Shown one piece after another: positions 37,250 to 47,633 of a stretch of 64,000 nucleotides of DNA. Location of the stretch: contig NC_019892.1 in assembly GCF_000242455.2 (NCBI RefSeq), positions 9,558,744-9,622,743 on the forward strand. The letters are read 5' to 3'. A program made the translations under genes and the position numbers. Every line of letters starts with the position of its first letter. Position 1 is the first letter of the stretch. The stretch comes from Singulisphaera acidiphila DSM 18658. GTDB lineage: Bacteria > Planctomycetota > Planctomycetia > Isosphaerales > Isosphaeraceae. The notes under the pieces were generated by a model. That model had not been told where the DNA came from and did not search any database. It worked only from the letters and a program-made list of their open reading frames with translations.

Positions 37250-38758
37250 TCAGACCGACCCGCGACCCGACTCGTTCTCGTTGCTGAAGCTGGAGTAATT
37301 GGGCGCTTCTTGGGTGATGACAATGTCATGGGGGTGCCCCTCCAAGACCGAGGCGCCGGTGACCTGAATGAAGCGGGACTTGGTCCGCAGTTCCTCGATC
37401 GTTCGAGTCCCGCAATATCCCATGCCCGCCCGCAGGCCGCCGATGAGCTGAAAGACGTAGTCGGCCAGTGGCCCCTTGTAAGGCACACGCCCCTCGACCC
37501 CTTCGGGGACGAGCTTCTGGGACGCGCCGCTCTTACCGTCGGACGACCGCGAGGTAGCTTCTTGGCGGTATCGTTCGTGGGAGCCTTTGGCCATGGCACC
37601 GATCGATCCCATACCGCGATAGGTCTTGAAGCTCCGACCGCGGTAGATGATGGTGTCGCCAGGGCTTTCGGCCAATCCCGCGAAGAGCCCGCCAATCATG
37701 ACACTATGCGCTCCGGCAGCCAGAGCCTTGGTGATATCACCGGAGTAGCGGATCCCGCCGTCGGCGATGATCGGCACGCGTCCGGCTGCAGCCTTGGCCG
37801 CCTGGTAAACGGCCGTGATCTGGGGAACGCCAACTCCCGAGACGACCCGCGTGGTGCAGATCGAACCAGGCCCGATCCCCACCTTGACGGCGTCGGCCCC
37901 CGCTTCGATCAGGTCTCGCGTTCCCTCTGCGGTCGCCACGTTTCCGGCAATCACCTCGATCGTGAAGTCTCGTTTGATCCGCCGCACCGTCTCGATCACA
38001 TTCAGACTGTGACCGTGCGCCGAATCGACGATCAGAACATCGACATCCGCCTCAAGCAACGAGCTGATTCGCTCGAAGTCATTCACCCCCACCGCGGCGC
38101 CCACACAGAGCCGGCCCCGCTGGTCCTTGCAAGCATGAGGGTAGCGATGCAGTTTATCGATATCCTTGATCGTGATCATTCCCTTCAGCCGGTATTCATC
38201 GTCAACCAGCAGAAGTTTCTCCACCTTATTTTTCGTCAAAATCCGATCCGCCTCTTCGAGGCTGGTATCGGCGGGGGCGGTGACGAGGTTCTCCTTGGTC
38301 ATCACCTCCTCGATCCGCAGCTCGTTCGACTCGAGGAATCGGAGGTCGCGGCGGGTGAGGATGCCCCTGAGCTGGCCGTTGACGGTGATCGGCACACCGG
38401 AGATGTTGTGCCCTTGCATGATCTCGCGAGCCTGGCCCACCGTGGCGCTGGGGGGAAGCGTGATCGGATCGACGATGATCCCATTCTCCGACCGCTTCAC
38501 CTTGTCGACCTCGCGGGTCTGCTCTTCAATCGACATGTTCTTATGAATAACACCGAGCCCCCCCTCCTGGGCCAGCGCAATCGCCAGCTCGGCTTCGGTC
38601 ACCGAGTCCATCGGGGCCGACAGGATGGGGATATTCAGCGCGATCTTGGCGGTCAACTGGGTCTTGGTATCGACTTGTCGAGGGAGCAGCTCAGAGTAGC
38701 CAGGTTCAAGCAAAACGTCGTCGAAGGTGATGCCTTGATAGGCGATGCGGTCTTGCAT
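37250..38758 (-). CDS. guaB: Inosine-5'-monophosphate dehydrogenase
   Basis: 502 aa from ATG 38758, preceded by GGAGG; an open extension to 39427 is rejected because family proteins start at ITFDDVLL. The enzyme oxidises IMP to XMP with NAD in GMP synthesis. Visible features are ITFDDVLLEPGYSE, two CBS domains (about 96-150 and 155-210), VLIVDSAHGHS, the active-site loop GIGPGSICTTR with catalytic Cys301, DGGIRYSGDI and YRGMGSIGAM. It is full length. It diverges from the flippase gene and is not linked to guaA here. Confidence 0.97.
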   Translation of the reverse strand: MQDRIAYQGITFDDVLLEPGYSELLPRQVDTKTQLTAKIALNIPILSAPMDSVTEAELAIALAQEGGLGVIHKNMSIEEQTREVDKVKRSENGIIVDPITLPPSATVGQAREIMQGHNISGVPITVNGQLRGILTRRDLRFLESNELRIEEVMTKENLVTAPADTSLEEADRILTKNKVEKLLLVDDEYRLKGMITIKDIDKLHRYPHACKDQRGRLCVGAAVGVNDFERISSLLEADVDVLIVDSAHGHSLNVIETVRRIKRDFTIEVIAGNVATAEGTRDLIEAGADAVKVGIGPGSICTTRVVSGVGVPQITAVYQAAKAAAGRVPIIADGGIRYSGDITKALAAGAHSVMIGGLFAGLAESPGDTIIYRGRSFKTYRGMGSIGAMAKGSHERYRQEATSRSSDGKSGASQKLVPEGVEGRVPYKGPLADYVFQLIGGLRAGMGYCGTRTIEELRTKSRFIQVTGASVLEGHPHDIVITQEAPNYSSFSNENESGRGSV

Positions 38759-39022
38759 CGGGAAAAGCCTCCGAGCCCGGTAGAAGAGTGTCTGGCCCGA
38801 CCGGTTGCGGCGTCGGACGGGTTCAGGGTGCCTTTCCTTACCCATTACAACCGCCGCGACGATCTCTGGCAAGGTCAACCGGTGAAATGATCTGTACAGA
38901 CGGCCTCTGTTGCCGGGCTCCCCCTCCTTGAAGGTGTGTGGCGACCATTTGGCCTTTGGCAACGTTGGGGGGTTGGCTATGATGAACCGCGGATCAGGGA
39001 TCGAACAGGCGCTGCAACCAGG

Positions 39023-40630
39023 ATGGATCGCGTGACCACAACCTCTGCCACCGTCCCCCCAAACTCGCGAGTGCTCCCCCCCGTCCTGGGCCGGCTGCTG
39101 AGCGGGACCTTCTGGCTCGCGCTGCGGACACCGCTCCAGGCGATCTTCATCCTCTGGAGCACGCGGCTCACGCTCCAGGCCATCGGCCCCAAACAGTGGG
39201 GGGCCTACAATTTCGCCTGGGGTTTCGGATTCCTCCAGTTCCTGTTGGAGTTCGGGATCAGCTCGGCGCTCCAGCGGCAGATCTCGGAGCGGTGGACGAA
39301 GGGGGATCGCGAAGGGGTCGACCGCGCCATCGCCTGCGGCATGACCTTCTACGCAGTCATGGCGGTGATTCAGGCCTCCGTACTGCTGAGCCTGGCGTAC
39401 TGGCCCTATGTGTCCCAGCAATTCCAAGGGGACTCGTATCGCCTGGTCATCAAACTGCTCTGGCTCCAGGCCCTAACAGCGCCCTGCTATGGCCTTTCGA
39501 TGGTCGTCTCGAGCGTGCTCCAAGCCGCGCGGCGCTACGACTTCATCCCCCGCTACGAGGTCGCGATCGTCATCCTCCGATTCGCGATCCTCTGGGCCGG
39601 TCTGAACGCCGGGATCGACTTCTTCTGGGTTGTCGTCGCGCAAACGCTGGTGTCGATCGGCCTCGCCATGGGCCCCGCGATCTGGGTCATGGTCCGCGAG
39701 TTGGAGCACGTCCCCCACTTCCGTGGTGCCCGGCTCGACGACTATAAATCGCTCTTGCACATCAGTTTCTACATGTTCATGATCCAACTGAGTGTGGTGC
39801 TGGCCGACAAGATCGACACCACGATGCTGGGCCTGGCCATCCATGAGCCAGAGCAGAGCCTCGCGGTCTATAGTATCGTCAGTAAGCCGTTCGGGCAGAT
39901 TCGCCAGGTCGGCTGGATGCTGGCTTCGCTCGTGATGCCGGCGGTCGCTAGCTTAGCGGCCGCACGTGACGAGCGCGGTCTGGACCGGGTCAAATACGAC
40001 GGTCCCCGACTTCACATCGGCATTCTGCTGCCGGTCGCTCTCCTGGCCTGGGTCTACGCCGGCCCATTCCTGACGCTCTGGGTCGGAGGCAGTCTCGGCT
40101 ATAACGGCGCTCGAGAGGCCCCGCTGATGCGTCTCTTCCTGATCGCGACGGTCCCGCTCGTGCTCTCCGTCCACGCCCAGATGGCGGTCGGCATGAACAA
40201 GATCGGAGTGATCGCGGTGGCCGCGCTGGCCGGGTCGCTATTCAACCTGCCGATCAGCTATTACTTGACACTCAAGCACGGGGTTTCCGGAGTGATCTGG
40301 GGGACCGTGCTGACGACCCTCTTCTCGAACTTCCTGATCCCCGGCATCTACATCTTCCGGGTACTGAACATTCACTGGATGACCTACCTGACCCGGACCC
40401 TGGCCCCGCCCCTGGCCGGGGCGGTTTCACTGGTGGCGGTGACCTCGATCGCCCGCTTCTGGTTTCCAATCGTCCTTCAGGGGGGAACGCCCCTGGCCCA
40501 GTCCCCCCCCCTTCTGATCCACCTGACGATCGGCTGCCTGGCCTACCTCGCCGGCTACCTGGTCGTTCCGAAGGGACGCGAGGACCTCGACATCATCCTC
40601 CGGAAACTGCGCAACCAAGCCCCGGCCTGA
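39023..40630 (+). CDS. Oligosaccharide flippase / polysaccharide biosynthesis membrane protein
   Basis: About 535 aa from ATG 39023; upstream 29 codons are doubtful. It has 12-14 hydrophobic helices and starts with TFWLALRTPLQAIFILWSTR, a pattern of the MATE/Wzx-like PST family (LTLQAIGPKQWGAYNFAW). It probably flips lipid-linked glycans across the inner membrane. No glycosyltransferases lie beside it, so its substrate is unknown. It diverges from guaB across about 265 bases that must hold both promoters. Confidence 0.88.
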   Translation: MDRVTTTSATVPPNSRVLPPVLGRLLSGTFWLALRTPLQAIFILWSTRLTLQAIGPKQWGAYNFAWGFGFLQFLLEFGISSALQRQISERWTKGDREGVDRAIACGMTFYAVMAVIQASVLLSLAYWPYVSQQFQGDSYRLVIKLLWLQALTAPCYGLSMVVSSVLQAARRYDFIPRYEVAIVILRFAILWAGLNAGIDFFWVVVAQTLVSIGLAMGPAIWVMVRELEHVPHFRGARLDDYKSLLHISFYMFMIQLSVVLADKIDTTMLGLAIHEPEQSLAVYSIVSKPFGQIRQVGWMLASLVMPAVASLAAARDERGLDRVKYDGPRLHIGILLPVALLAWVYAGPFLTLWVGGSLGYNGAREAPLMRLFLIATVPLVLSVHAQMAVGMNKIGVIAVAALAGSLFNLPISYYLTLKHGVSGVIWGTVLTTLFSNFLIPGIYIFRVLNIHWMTYLTRTLAPPLAGAVSLVAVTSIARFWFPIVLQGGTPLAQSPPLLIHLTIGCLAYLAGYLVVPKGREDLDIILRKLRNQAPA

Positions 40631-40738
40631 TCTCAATCAACCCGCCCTTTTGGATCTGGTCAGAGCCACCTGACGAAACGATCGACCCGCCACGCCGCGC
40701 CGGCCCAACCGGCGCGTGCCCTTCGGGAGCCTGTTGTC

Positions 40739-41746
40739 ATGACCGTCCGAATCGTCGATATCGATGAGGTTCGAGCCGCTGAGCACGTCCTCCGTGAGCA
40801 TGTCTCACCCGCCCCCTTGATCCGTTCGTATGCCTTGGAGCGCGCGCTCGGCCTGGCGCCGAATCGGCGGGTTTGGCTCAAGGACTTCGGCTCGACTCCG
40901 TCCGGTTCCTTCAAGCTTCTAGGGGCGTTGAACTGGCTCGCCAACAACCTCGAACGAATCGGCGATCGACCCGTCGCGGCTCATTCGTCGGGAAACTTTG
41001 CCTCGGGAATTGCGTTCGCGGGGATGCGGTTCGCCAAGCGCGTGATCGTCGTCATGCCGGAAAGCGCGCCGCAGGTGAAGTTCCAGCTCACCCGGTCCTT
41101 CGGCGCGGAGGTTCGCACCTACGACATCGCCCGCGATCACCTGACCGGTGAACGGGACCGGTTGACCCGGGAGATCGCCGAAGGAGAAGGAGCCATCCAG
41201 GCCTCGCCCTATGACGATCCCCACGTGATCGCCGGCAACGGCGTGGGTGCGTTGGAGATCGTCCGCGACCTCCAGCGAGAGGGACGAAGCGTCTCCCATT
41301 TCTTCTGCCCGATCAGCGGCGGGGGCCTGATGGCCGGCCAGGCGATCGCGATCGCTGACGGGTTCCCACACGCCCGGATCATCGGTGTCGAACCCGCCGG
41401 AGCCGATGACTTCCGCCAATCGCTCGCCGCCGGCTCGCGACAACGGATCGAGCGGCCGACCAGTATCTGCGACGGACTCCTCTCGTACGATGTCGGCGAA
41501 CACAACTGGCCGATCTTGAGTCGCCTCGTCAACCAGGCGGTGGCGATCCCTGACAATGCCACGCAACAAGCCATGCGTTGGGTCTATGAGCGGCATGGCC
41601 TCCGCACCGAACCTTCCGGAGCGATCACCCTCGCGGCCCTGCTGGGCAACCAGGTCGATCTCACCGGCGACGGCGATCTCGTCGCCGTCGTCAGTGGCCG
41701 GAACGTCGACGAAGACACGTTCCGGACCTGGATCGCCGCAACCTGA
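40739..41746 (+). CDS. PLP-dependent threonine dehydratase-like enzyme
   Basis: 335 aa. The fold-type II PLP signature SGSFKLLGA contains Lys59, the Schiff-base Lys. SSGN (83-86) and the glycine loop SGGGLMAG that binds the cofactor phosphate are present. PSGAITLAALLG and VVSGRNVD near the end match threonine/serine dehydratases and related racemases. It lacks a regulatory ACT domain, like the catabolic or serine-racemase branch. Exact substrate cannot be decided. It follows the flippase gene by about 110 bases containing an 8-base hairpin (40696-40716). Confidence 0.9.
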   Translation: MTVRIVDIDEVRAAEHVLREHVSPAPLIRSYALERALGLAPNRRVWLKDFGSTPSGSFKLLGALNWLANNLERIGDRPVAAHSSGNFASGIAFAGMRFAKRVIVVMPESAPQVKFQLTRSFGAEVRTYDIARDHLTGERDRLTREIAEGEGAIQASPYDDPHVIAGNGVGALEIVRDLQREGRSVSHFFCPISGGGLMAGQAIAIADGFPHARIIGVEPAGADDFRQSLAAGSRQRIERPTSICDGLLSYDVGEHNWPILSRLVNQAVAIPDNATQQAMRWVYERHGLRTEPSGAITLAALLGNQVDLTGDGDLVAVVSGRNVDEDTFRTWIAAT

Positions 41747-41775
41747 TTCCTCCTTTCCTGGCGAGCGAATTCACC

Positions 41776-43005
41776 TCATGGTGCCGAGACCGGCACTCCG
41801 GCGGCGTCAGGTTCTCGAGGGTGAAGGGGAAGCCGGATTCGAAAGAGGCTGCCTCGGCCGACGGCGCTCTCGACCTCGATCGTCCCCCCTTGGTCACGCA
41901 CGACCCCGTAACTCACCGGGAGTCCCAGCCCTGTGCCTGTGCCGACCGGCTTCGTCGTAAAAAAGGGTTCGAAGAGGTGCGGCAGGTGCTCGGGACGGAT
42001 CCCACCACCGTGGTCTTCGACCTCCACGAGAATGGCGTCCTCGCCATCGGGCCGGGTGCGAACCTCGACGAGTCCCTCGCGTTCGGAGGCCTGAACCGCG
42101 TTGAGCAAGATGTTCAGAAAGGCCTGATTGATCTTGCCGGCGTGGCAGGCCACCGGTGGGAGATCATGAAAGCAGGTCTCCACGCGGACCGCCTTCTTGT
42201 CGAACTCGTGACGGAGCGCCTCCAAGGTGCATCGGAGGGCGGCGTTGAAGTCCACGTCTTTGAATTCCGCCTCGTCCAGCCTGGCGAAATCGCGCAGATT
42301 CTGCACGATGGCGCGCACCCGCCGCAGTCCATCCTCCGAGCTGTCGAACAGGTGGGGGAGGTACTTGCGAAGGTAGGGGAGGTCGATCTCCTCCTCCATG
42401 CGGACCACCTCAGCGGCGAGTTCCGGATCGGCCCGGGCGAGGCTGGCGTCTCCTTCCCGGTACTTGTCCAGGACGCGCATGGCGTCCCTCACATCCCGGC
42501 GGAGCACGGCCAGGTTGTTGACGACGATCGAGAGCGGGTTATTGATCTCGTGGGCGACCCCGGCCGCCAAGCGGCCCAGGCTCGCGAGCTTCTCCGTCTC
42601 GATCAGCGCCACCTTCGTCTCTCGCAGATTCTGCTCCAGGTGGATGATCCGCTCCCCGGCGCGTAACCGAACCCGGAGTTCTTCCCGGTCAAACGGCTTG
42701 GTCAGGAAGTCGTCCGCGCCGGCCTCCATCCCCTCGACCAGATCCTGTTTCTGGGTTTTCGCGGTCAGGAGGATGGTATAAATATAGCCGGGCCGCTGGG
42801 ACGAGCGGATCCGGCGGAGCAGTCCCGGCCCGTCCAGCTCGGGCATCATCCAATCGGTGATGACCATGGGGAAGAGCCCCCCTTCGAAGAGGCGCCAGGC
42901 CTCGGCCCCGTCACGGGCCAACGCAACTTCGTATCCCCACTTCTCCAGATAGCTCTGCAGCAGGCGTCTCGAGACCGAGTCGTCATCCGCAATTAAGATT
43001 TTCAT
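41776..43005 (-). CDS. Receiver-first hybrid histidine kinase
   Basis: 409 aa. The N-terminal receiver (1-120) has DDD near 7-9, Asp51 in ITDWMMPELDG and Lys103 in TKPFD. A coiled coil leads to a HisKA domain with phospho-His152 in AHEINNPL. A HATPase_c domain follows with NILLNAVQAS (N box), DHGGGI (G1) and GTGLGLPVSYG (G2). No membrane segment, so it is cytoplasmic. The kinase could be controlled by phosphorylation of its own receiver, possibly from the HPt-bearing kinase encoded just upstream on the same strand with a gap of 68 bases. Confidence 0.95.
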   Translation of the reverse strand: MKILIADDDSVSRRLLQSYLEKWGYEVALARDGAEAWRLFEGGLFPMVITDWMMPELDGPGLLRRIRSSQRPGYIYTILLTAKTQKQDLVEGMEAGADDFLTKPFDREELRVRLRAGERIIHLEQNLRETKVALIETEKLASLGRLAAGVAHEINNPLSIVVNNLAVLRRDVRDAMRVLDKYREGDASLARADPELAAEVVRMEEEIDLPYLRKYLPHLFDSSEDGLRRVRAIVQNLRDFARLDEAEFKDVDFNAALRCTLEALRHEFDKKAVRVETCFHDLPPVACHAGKINQAFLNILLNAVQASEREGLVEVRTRPDGEDAILVEVEDHGGGIRPEHLPHLFEPFFTTKPVGTGTGLGLPVSYGVVRDQGGTIEVESAVGRGSLFRIRLPLHPREPDAAGVPVSAP

Positions 43006-43073
43006 AAACCACCACTTTCCGCAGCAAGCAGACGGAATCAGGGTGGGCGCCGCGGCCCACCCCTGCCCCGCCG

Positions 43074-46000
43074 CTACGACACCCCCTCCTGGCAGAGTCC
43101 GGTGAAGGCCGCGTTGAGACGGCCAATGGCTTCCTCCAGCACGGACCAGGTCTCCTCCACCTGACCCCAGTGCTGCTCAAGCCCGATGTTCTCCAGCCGC
43201 CGCGCCGCCTCGAAGGCGTCGCGGGCCCCGAAGTTGCCCACCGACCCTTTGAGCGTGTGCGCCTCACGCTGAAGCGTCGTGGCATCCCGCTGGGTGATCG
43301 CCTGCCGGATCTCCGCCATCCGCTGCGGAGCTTCGTCGAGAAAGAGCCCCGCCAATTCCTTCAAGAGCGAGGCATCCCCGTCCACGCGTTCCAGAGCCGC
43401 GGCCATGTCAAATGTCCCGACTCCGGACCCGGCCGGCGAGCCTCCGGTCTCGCGGGAGACCGGCGTCAGCCCTTCCAAGACCCCCAACAGATCCTCCAGC
43501 CGGAGGGGCTTGGAAACATAAGCATCCATACCTGCATCCAGACAGCGATCCCGGTCTCCCTTCAGAGCGTGGGCGGTCATGGCGATGATCGTTGTATGGA
43601 CACCCGTCCCCGCCTCGCGTGACCGGATCGCGGCAGTTGCCTCGAACCCGTCCATCTCCGGCATTTGCACGTCCATCAGCACCGCGTCGAACCGTGAGCC
43701 GTTCATCGCGGCGAGCGCCTCGCGACCGTTGTTCACGACCACGACCTGATGCCCCTGTTTCTTCAGCAGCGCCATCGCCAACCGCTGGTTGATCGCATTG
43801 TCCTCGGCCAGCAAGAGCCGGAGCATCCGCTTCCACGTCCGCCGGCTTCCATTAGGCATAGCGGGGGCCGCCGGCTGGGCGCCGTACGGCTCGTCGCTCA
43901 TGGAAGCGCCGAGGGTGGTCATAATCGCATCCAAAAGCGACGATTCCCGGATTGGTTTCATCAGATAGGTGGCCACCCCCAACTCCTGGCAGCGGGCCGC
44001 ATCCTCGCGTCGGTTGGCCGACGACAGCATCATGAGGGTCGATCCCGTCAGCGCCGAGTCCTGCTTGATCTGCTCGGCGAGGGTAAAGCCGTCCATCCCG
44101 GGCATCATGGCATCGAGGAGCACCAGGGCGAACGGCCGACCGGCCCCCCGCGCCTCTGCCAAGGTGGCGATCGCTTCCCGGCCCCCCGCGACTGTGGTCG
44201 GCTTCATGCCCCAGTTAGTGAGCATTTCCTCAAGGATCCGCCGGTTCGTGGCGTTGTCGTCGACGATCAGGACGGGCAGGCCATGCACCTGTTCGGGTTC
44301 CACCGGTCTCGCCCGCGCCACCGGGCCACACACCAGGCCGAAGGGGAGCGTGAAGTGGAAGATGCTCCCCTGGCCCGCCTGACTCTCCAGCCAAATTTCC
44401 CCGCCCATCAATTGGACCAGCCGGGCCGAGATCGCCAAGCCCAACCCCGTGCCACCGTACTTGCGGGTGGTGGACGTGTCGGCCTGGGAGAAGGCCTTGA
44501 AGAGTTTCTGCTGCTGCTCGGGGGGAATCCCAATGCCCGTGTCGCTGACCGCAAAGTGGAGGCTCACCCCCTGCTCGCTCCGTGACTGCACTTCGACCCG
44601 GAGCACCGCCTCTCCCCGTTCCGTGAATTTGATGGCGTTACCGATCAGGTTGACGACAACCTGGCAGAGGCGGTGCGGATCGCCCACCAAGACGTCCGGT
44701 ACGTCGGCCGCAACATGGTCGGCTAACTCCAGCCCTTTCTTGTGGGCACGCATCGCGAGCGTCGCCATGGTGTCGTCAAGGGCGTCGCGAAGGTGGAAGT
44801 CGATGATATCGAGGTCGAGCTTACCGGCCTCGATCTTGGAGAAGTCGAGGATGTCGTTGATCACCGTGAGCAGGTGGTCGGCCGACAACTTCACCATCCC
44901 GAGGTACTCCTGCTGGTCGGGAGTGAGTTCCGTATCCAGCGCAAGCTCGGTCATGCCGATGATCCCATTCAGAGGCGTCCGAATCTCATGGCTCATATTC
45001 GCCAGGAATTCGCTCTTCGCCTGGGTGGCGGCCTGAGCAGCCTCCGTGGCCCGCACTAACTCGCGCTCCACCTTTTTCCGTTCGGTGATGTCCGTGAAGC
45101 TGACGACGGCCCCTTTGATCTGCCCGTCCCCCCCGCGCAAGGGGTACGAGGAGTATTCGACCGGGAACGCCGTCCCGTCTCGCCGCCACAACACCTCGTC
45201 GTCCACCCGGCTCGACTCACCGACTCGAAACGATCGGTAGATCCGACAGTCCGCTTCGGAATAGGGTGAACCGTCGGGGTGGGAGTGGTGAATCAAGGGA
45301 TGGAGTTTCTGGCCAAGCACTTCTGCGACGGGGTAGCCAAGCATCGCTGCCGCCGCCCGGTTGATCACAGTGCACTGGCCTTGCGTATTGATTCCATAGA
45401 TTCCCTCGCCCGAAGATTCAAGGAGCAGGCGGACCCGTTCCTCCGCCTCCCGCAATGCAGCCTCAGCCTTTTTCTCGGGATCAACGTCGGTGTGAACTCC
45501 GATCCACTCCCGAATCCCCCCATCCTTGGCCAGGACGGGAACAGCCCGCACCAGCATATGCCGGTATTTTCCGTCATATCGCCGTAGCCGATGCTCGACC
45601 TGGTAGAGACGGCGGGAAGCGATCGCTGCCGTCCAAACCTGGGTGGTGGTCGCCCGGTCGTCGGGGTGGACGGCATTGAGCCAGCCCCACCCTTTGAGTT
45701 CGTCGAACGTCTGGCCGGTGAACGCGCTCCAGCCGGGCTGCTCGGTCTCGAACTCGCCGGACTCCGGAGTGTTCCAAACGATGGCGACGGTCGCTTCGAC
45801 CAGAGACCGGAACCGCTCCTCTCCCTGGCGGAGCGCCTCCTCGGCCTGCTTCCACGCGGTGATGTCGCGCGAGATGCCGAACGTGCCGATGATCCGCCCG
45901 TCCTTGTCCCGAAACGGCATCTTGGTCGTGGAAGCCCAGGCGTGGCGTCCGCTGCTTCCCCATGTCTCTCTTTCTTCCTTGCCGACGACAGGCTGCCCGG

Positions 46001-47633
46001 CCTGCATGATGGCCTGTTCGTCTTCCCAGGCCTGACGAGCATGCTCCTCGTCGAAGAAGTCGAAATCCGTCTTGCCCACCGCCTCGGCAGGGTCGCTCAG
46101 GCCGAACTGGTTGGCCATCGCCTGATTGATGCTGATGAAGCGCCCGCCGACATCCTTGAAGTAGATCGAGTCAGGGACGTTATCCATGAGCGAGTGGAGC
46201 AAGAATCGTTCATGGTGGACCACCTCCTCCGCCTGCTTCCGTTTCATGAACTGGCCGATCTGACTGCCGATGGCAACCAGCATCTGGAGCAGTTCCCTGT
46301 CGGGATTCTGAATCTCGCCGCTGAAGACCTCCACGACGCCAAGGATGTCGTTGCCGACGACGACCGGGAACCCGAAGGCGCCATGAAGCCCCTCGCGGAC
46401 GGCCACCGCCGCCCTCGGGAAATTGGCGTCCTCGACGACATCCGGGATCCAGGCGGTCTGTCCGGTCGCCCAGACCCGGCCGGGAAGCCCGACTCCGGGA
46501 GCGAACGCAATCCGCCGGCTCAGGGCTGCGAACTCATCCACCTGGACCGACGGCGAATGCCACAGGTTGCTGCAACGCAGAACGTTCTCCTCCGCGTCCA
46601 CCCACCACATGACGCCTACCGACCAGTCCAGGCTTTCGCAGATCGCCTGGAGGATCCCCGGCACCGCGTCTTCGAGCCGTGGCGATTCCGCCAGGACGCG
46701 GGTCGCCGTGTGCTGCACTCCCAGGCGCCGCTCCGCCCGCCTCCGCTCGCGGTCCATGAGGTCAAGCGATGCCGCGGTCCACCAGACCAAGGCCGTGAAG
46801 ACCAGGATGTCGGCCAGAACGAACAGCGACAGCCCCATGACCGGGTCGACCACGCCCGCCCGCTGGCCAAGCCACCGCACCCACCCGACGGCCACCGGGA
46901 TCAGGAACGCCGTCGGCAGCATCCGCCGCGCCATGCCGCCGCCGGCGCCTGGGCTGCGAATCACGGCCATCAGCCCGCGGTCAGGACGCGAACAGAGAAT
47001 GCCAAAGCAGAGGATCACGAATCCGATCGCGGTGTTCAGCCCCATCGGAATGATCGCTCTCACACCGAACAGTGCAGTGGCGCGAAAGGCATAGCCAATC
47101 AGGGCCATCAGCGCGATCAGGCCCGCTGCCAAAGCGAGATATTGGGCAGGCCAAATCCTGCGGCGAAGGAGCGTCGCATCGAGCGTCGCCAACGCCAGCC
47201 CGACGAGTACGAACGCCGCGGCCGTATTGGGCGTCATCCCGTTGGAATGGCCGAACGGCAATGCCTCCAAATCCAGCTTCGCGTGAAATAACAGTGGGTC
47301 AGCCCCCCCGTCCCAACCCGTGAGGTAGCCTCCCAACCGCGACAGGCCTATCAGCACCACGCCCACCGCGCATGCGATCCCCAAGGCGCGCCGACGGCGG
47401 GACGACACCCCCTCCGACGCCCGCGTATACAGCGCCGCCCCGGCGAGCAGGAAGGCCAAGGCCGCCCCTCCGGGATTCATGGCAATCGCCCCGGGGATGA
47501 CGCTCTTCAACACCCCGAAATCGAACGTCCGCCCCACCAACACCAGGCCGCTCATCACGATCACGACGGCGCCGGCCGCGCGTGCATAAAACCAAGAGTC
47601 ATTCAGACTGCGCAAACGAACAGACATACTCAT
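43074..47633 (-). CDS. Giant hybrid sensor histidine kinase (membrane-GAF-PAS3-HK-REC2-HPt)
   Basis: 1519 aa. The first 290 residues contain about eight membrane helices, a MASE-like sensor. Then come a GAF domain (about 310-470), three PAS/PAC regions (about 475-860), HisKA with His882 in MSHEIRTPLNG, HATPase_c with GTGLGLAISARLV, a receiver with Asp1174 (LLDAMMPGMDG), a second receiver with Asp1321 (LMDVQMPEMDG), and an HPt domain with His1459 in AHTLKGSV. All phosphorelay residues are intact. The sequence is complete and in one frame. The output may be the neighbouring receiver-kinase. Confidence 0.96.
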   Translation of the reverse strand: MSMSVRLRSLNDSWFYARAAGAVVIVMSGLVLVGRTFDFGVLKSVIPGAIAMNPGGAALAFLLAGAALYTRASEGVSSRRRRALGIACAVGVVLIGLSRLGGYLTGWDGGADPLLFHAKLDLEALPFGHSNGMTPNTAAAFVLVGLALATLDATLLRRRIWPAQYLALAAGLIALMALIGYAFRATALFGVRAIIPMGLNTAIGFVILCFGILCSRPDRGLMAVIRSPGAGGGMARRMLPTAFLIPVAVGWVRWLGQRAGVVDPVMGLSLFVLADILVFTALVWWTAASLDLMDRERRRAERRLGVQHTATRVLAESPRLEDAVPGILQAICESLDWSVGVMWWVDAEENVLRCSNLWHSPSVQVDEFAALSRRIAFAPGVGLPGRVWATGQTAWIPDVVEDANFPRAAVAVREGLHGAFGFPVVVGNDILGVVEVFSGEIQNPDRELLQMLVAIGSQIGQFMKRKQAEEVVHHERFLLHSLMDNVPDSIYFKDVGGRFISINQAMANQFGLSDPAEAVGKTDFDFFDEEHARQAWEDEQAIMQAGQPVVGKEERETWGSSGRHAWASTTKMPFRDKDGRIIGTFGISRDITAWKQAEEALRQGEERFRSLVEATVAIVWNTPESGEFETEQPGWSAFTGQTFDELKGWGWLNAVHPDDRATTTQVWTAAIASRRLYQVEHRLRRYDGKYRHMLVRAVPVLAKDGGIREWIGVHTDVDPEKKAEAALREAEERVRLLLESSGEGIYGINTQGQCTVINRAAAAMLGYPVAEVLGQKLHPLIHHSHPDGSPYSEADCRIYRSFRVGESSRVDDEVLWRRDGTAFPVEYSSYPLRGGDGQIKGAVVSFTDITERKKVERELVRATEAAQAATQAKSEFLANMSHEIRTPLNGIIGMTELALDTELTPDQQEYLGMVKLSADHLLTVINDILDFSKIEAGKLDLDIIDFHLRDALDDTMATLAMRAHKKGLELADHVAADVPDVLVGDPHRLCQVVVNLIGNAIKFTERGEAVLRVEVQSRSEQGVSLHFAVSDTGIGIPPEQQQKLFKAFSQADTSTTRKYGGTGLGLAISARLVQLMGGEIWLESQAGQGSIFHFTLPFGLVCGPVARARPVEPEQVHGLPVLIVDDNATNRRILEEMLTNWGMKPTTVAGGREAIATLAEARGAGRPFALVLLDAMMPGMDGFTLAEQIKQDSALTGSTLMMLSSANRREDAARCQELGVATYLMKPIRESSLLDAIMTTLGASMSDEPYGAQPAAPAMPNGSRRTWKRMLRLLLAEDNAINQRLAMALLKKQGHQVVVVNNGREALAAMNGSRFDAVLMDVQMPEMDGFEATAAIRSREAGTGVHTTIIAMTAHALKGDRDRCLDAGMDAYVSKPLRLEDLLGVLEGLTPVSRETGGSPAGSGVGTFDMAAALERVDGDASLLKELAGLFLDEAPQRMAEIRQAITQRDATTLQREAHTLKGSVGNFGARDAFEAARRLENIGLEQHWGQVEETWSVLEEAIGRLNAAFTGLCQEGVS

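Noticed and set aside
37223..38890. 555-codon plus-strand open frame opposite guaB
   Set aside because: guaB on the minus strand has complete family motifs, so this is a shadow.
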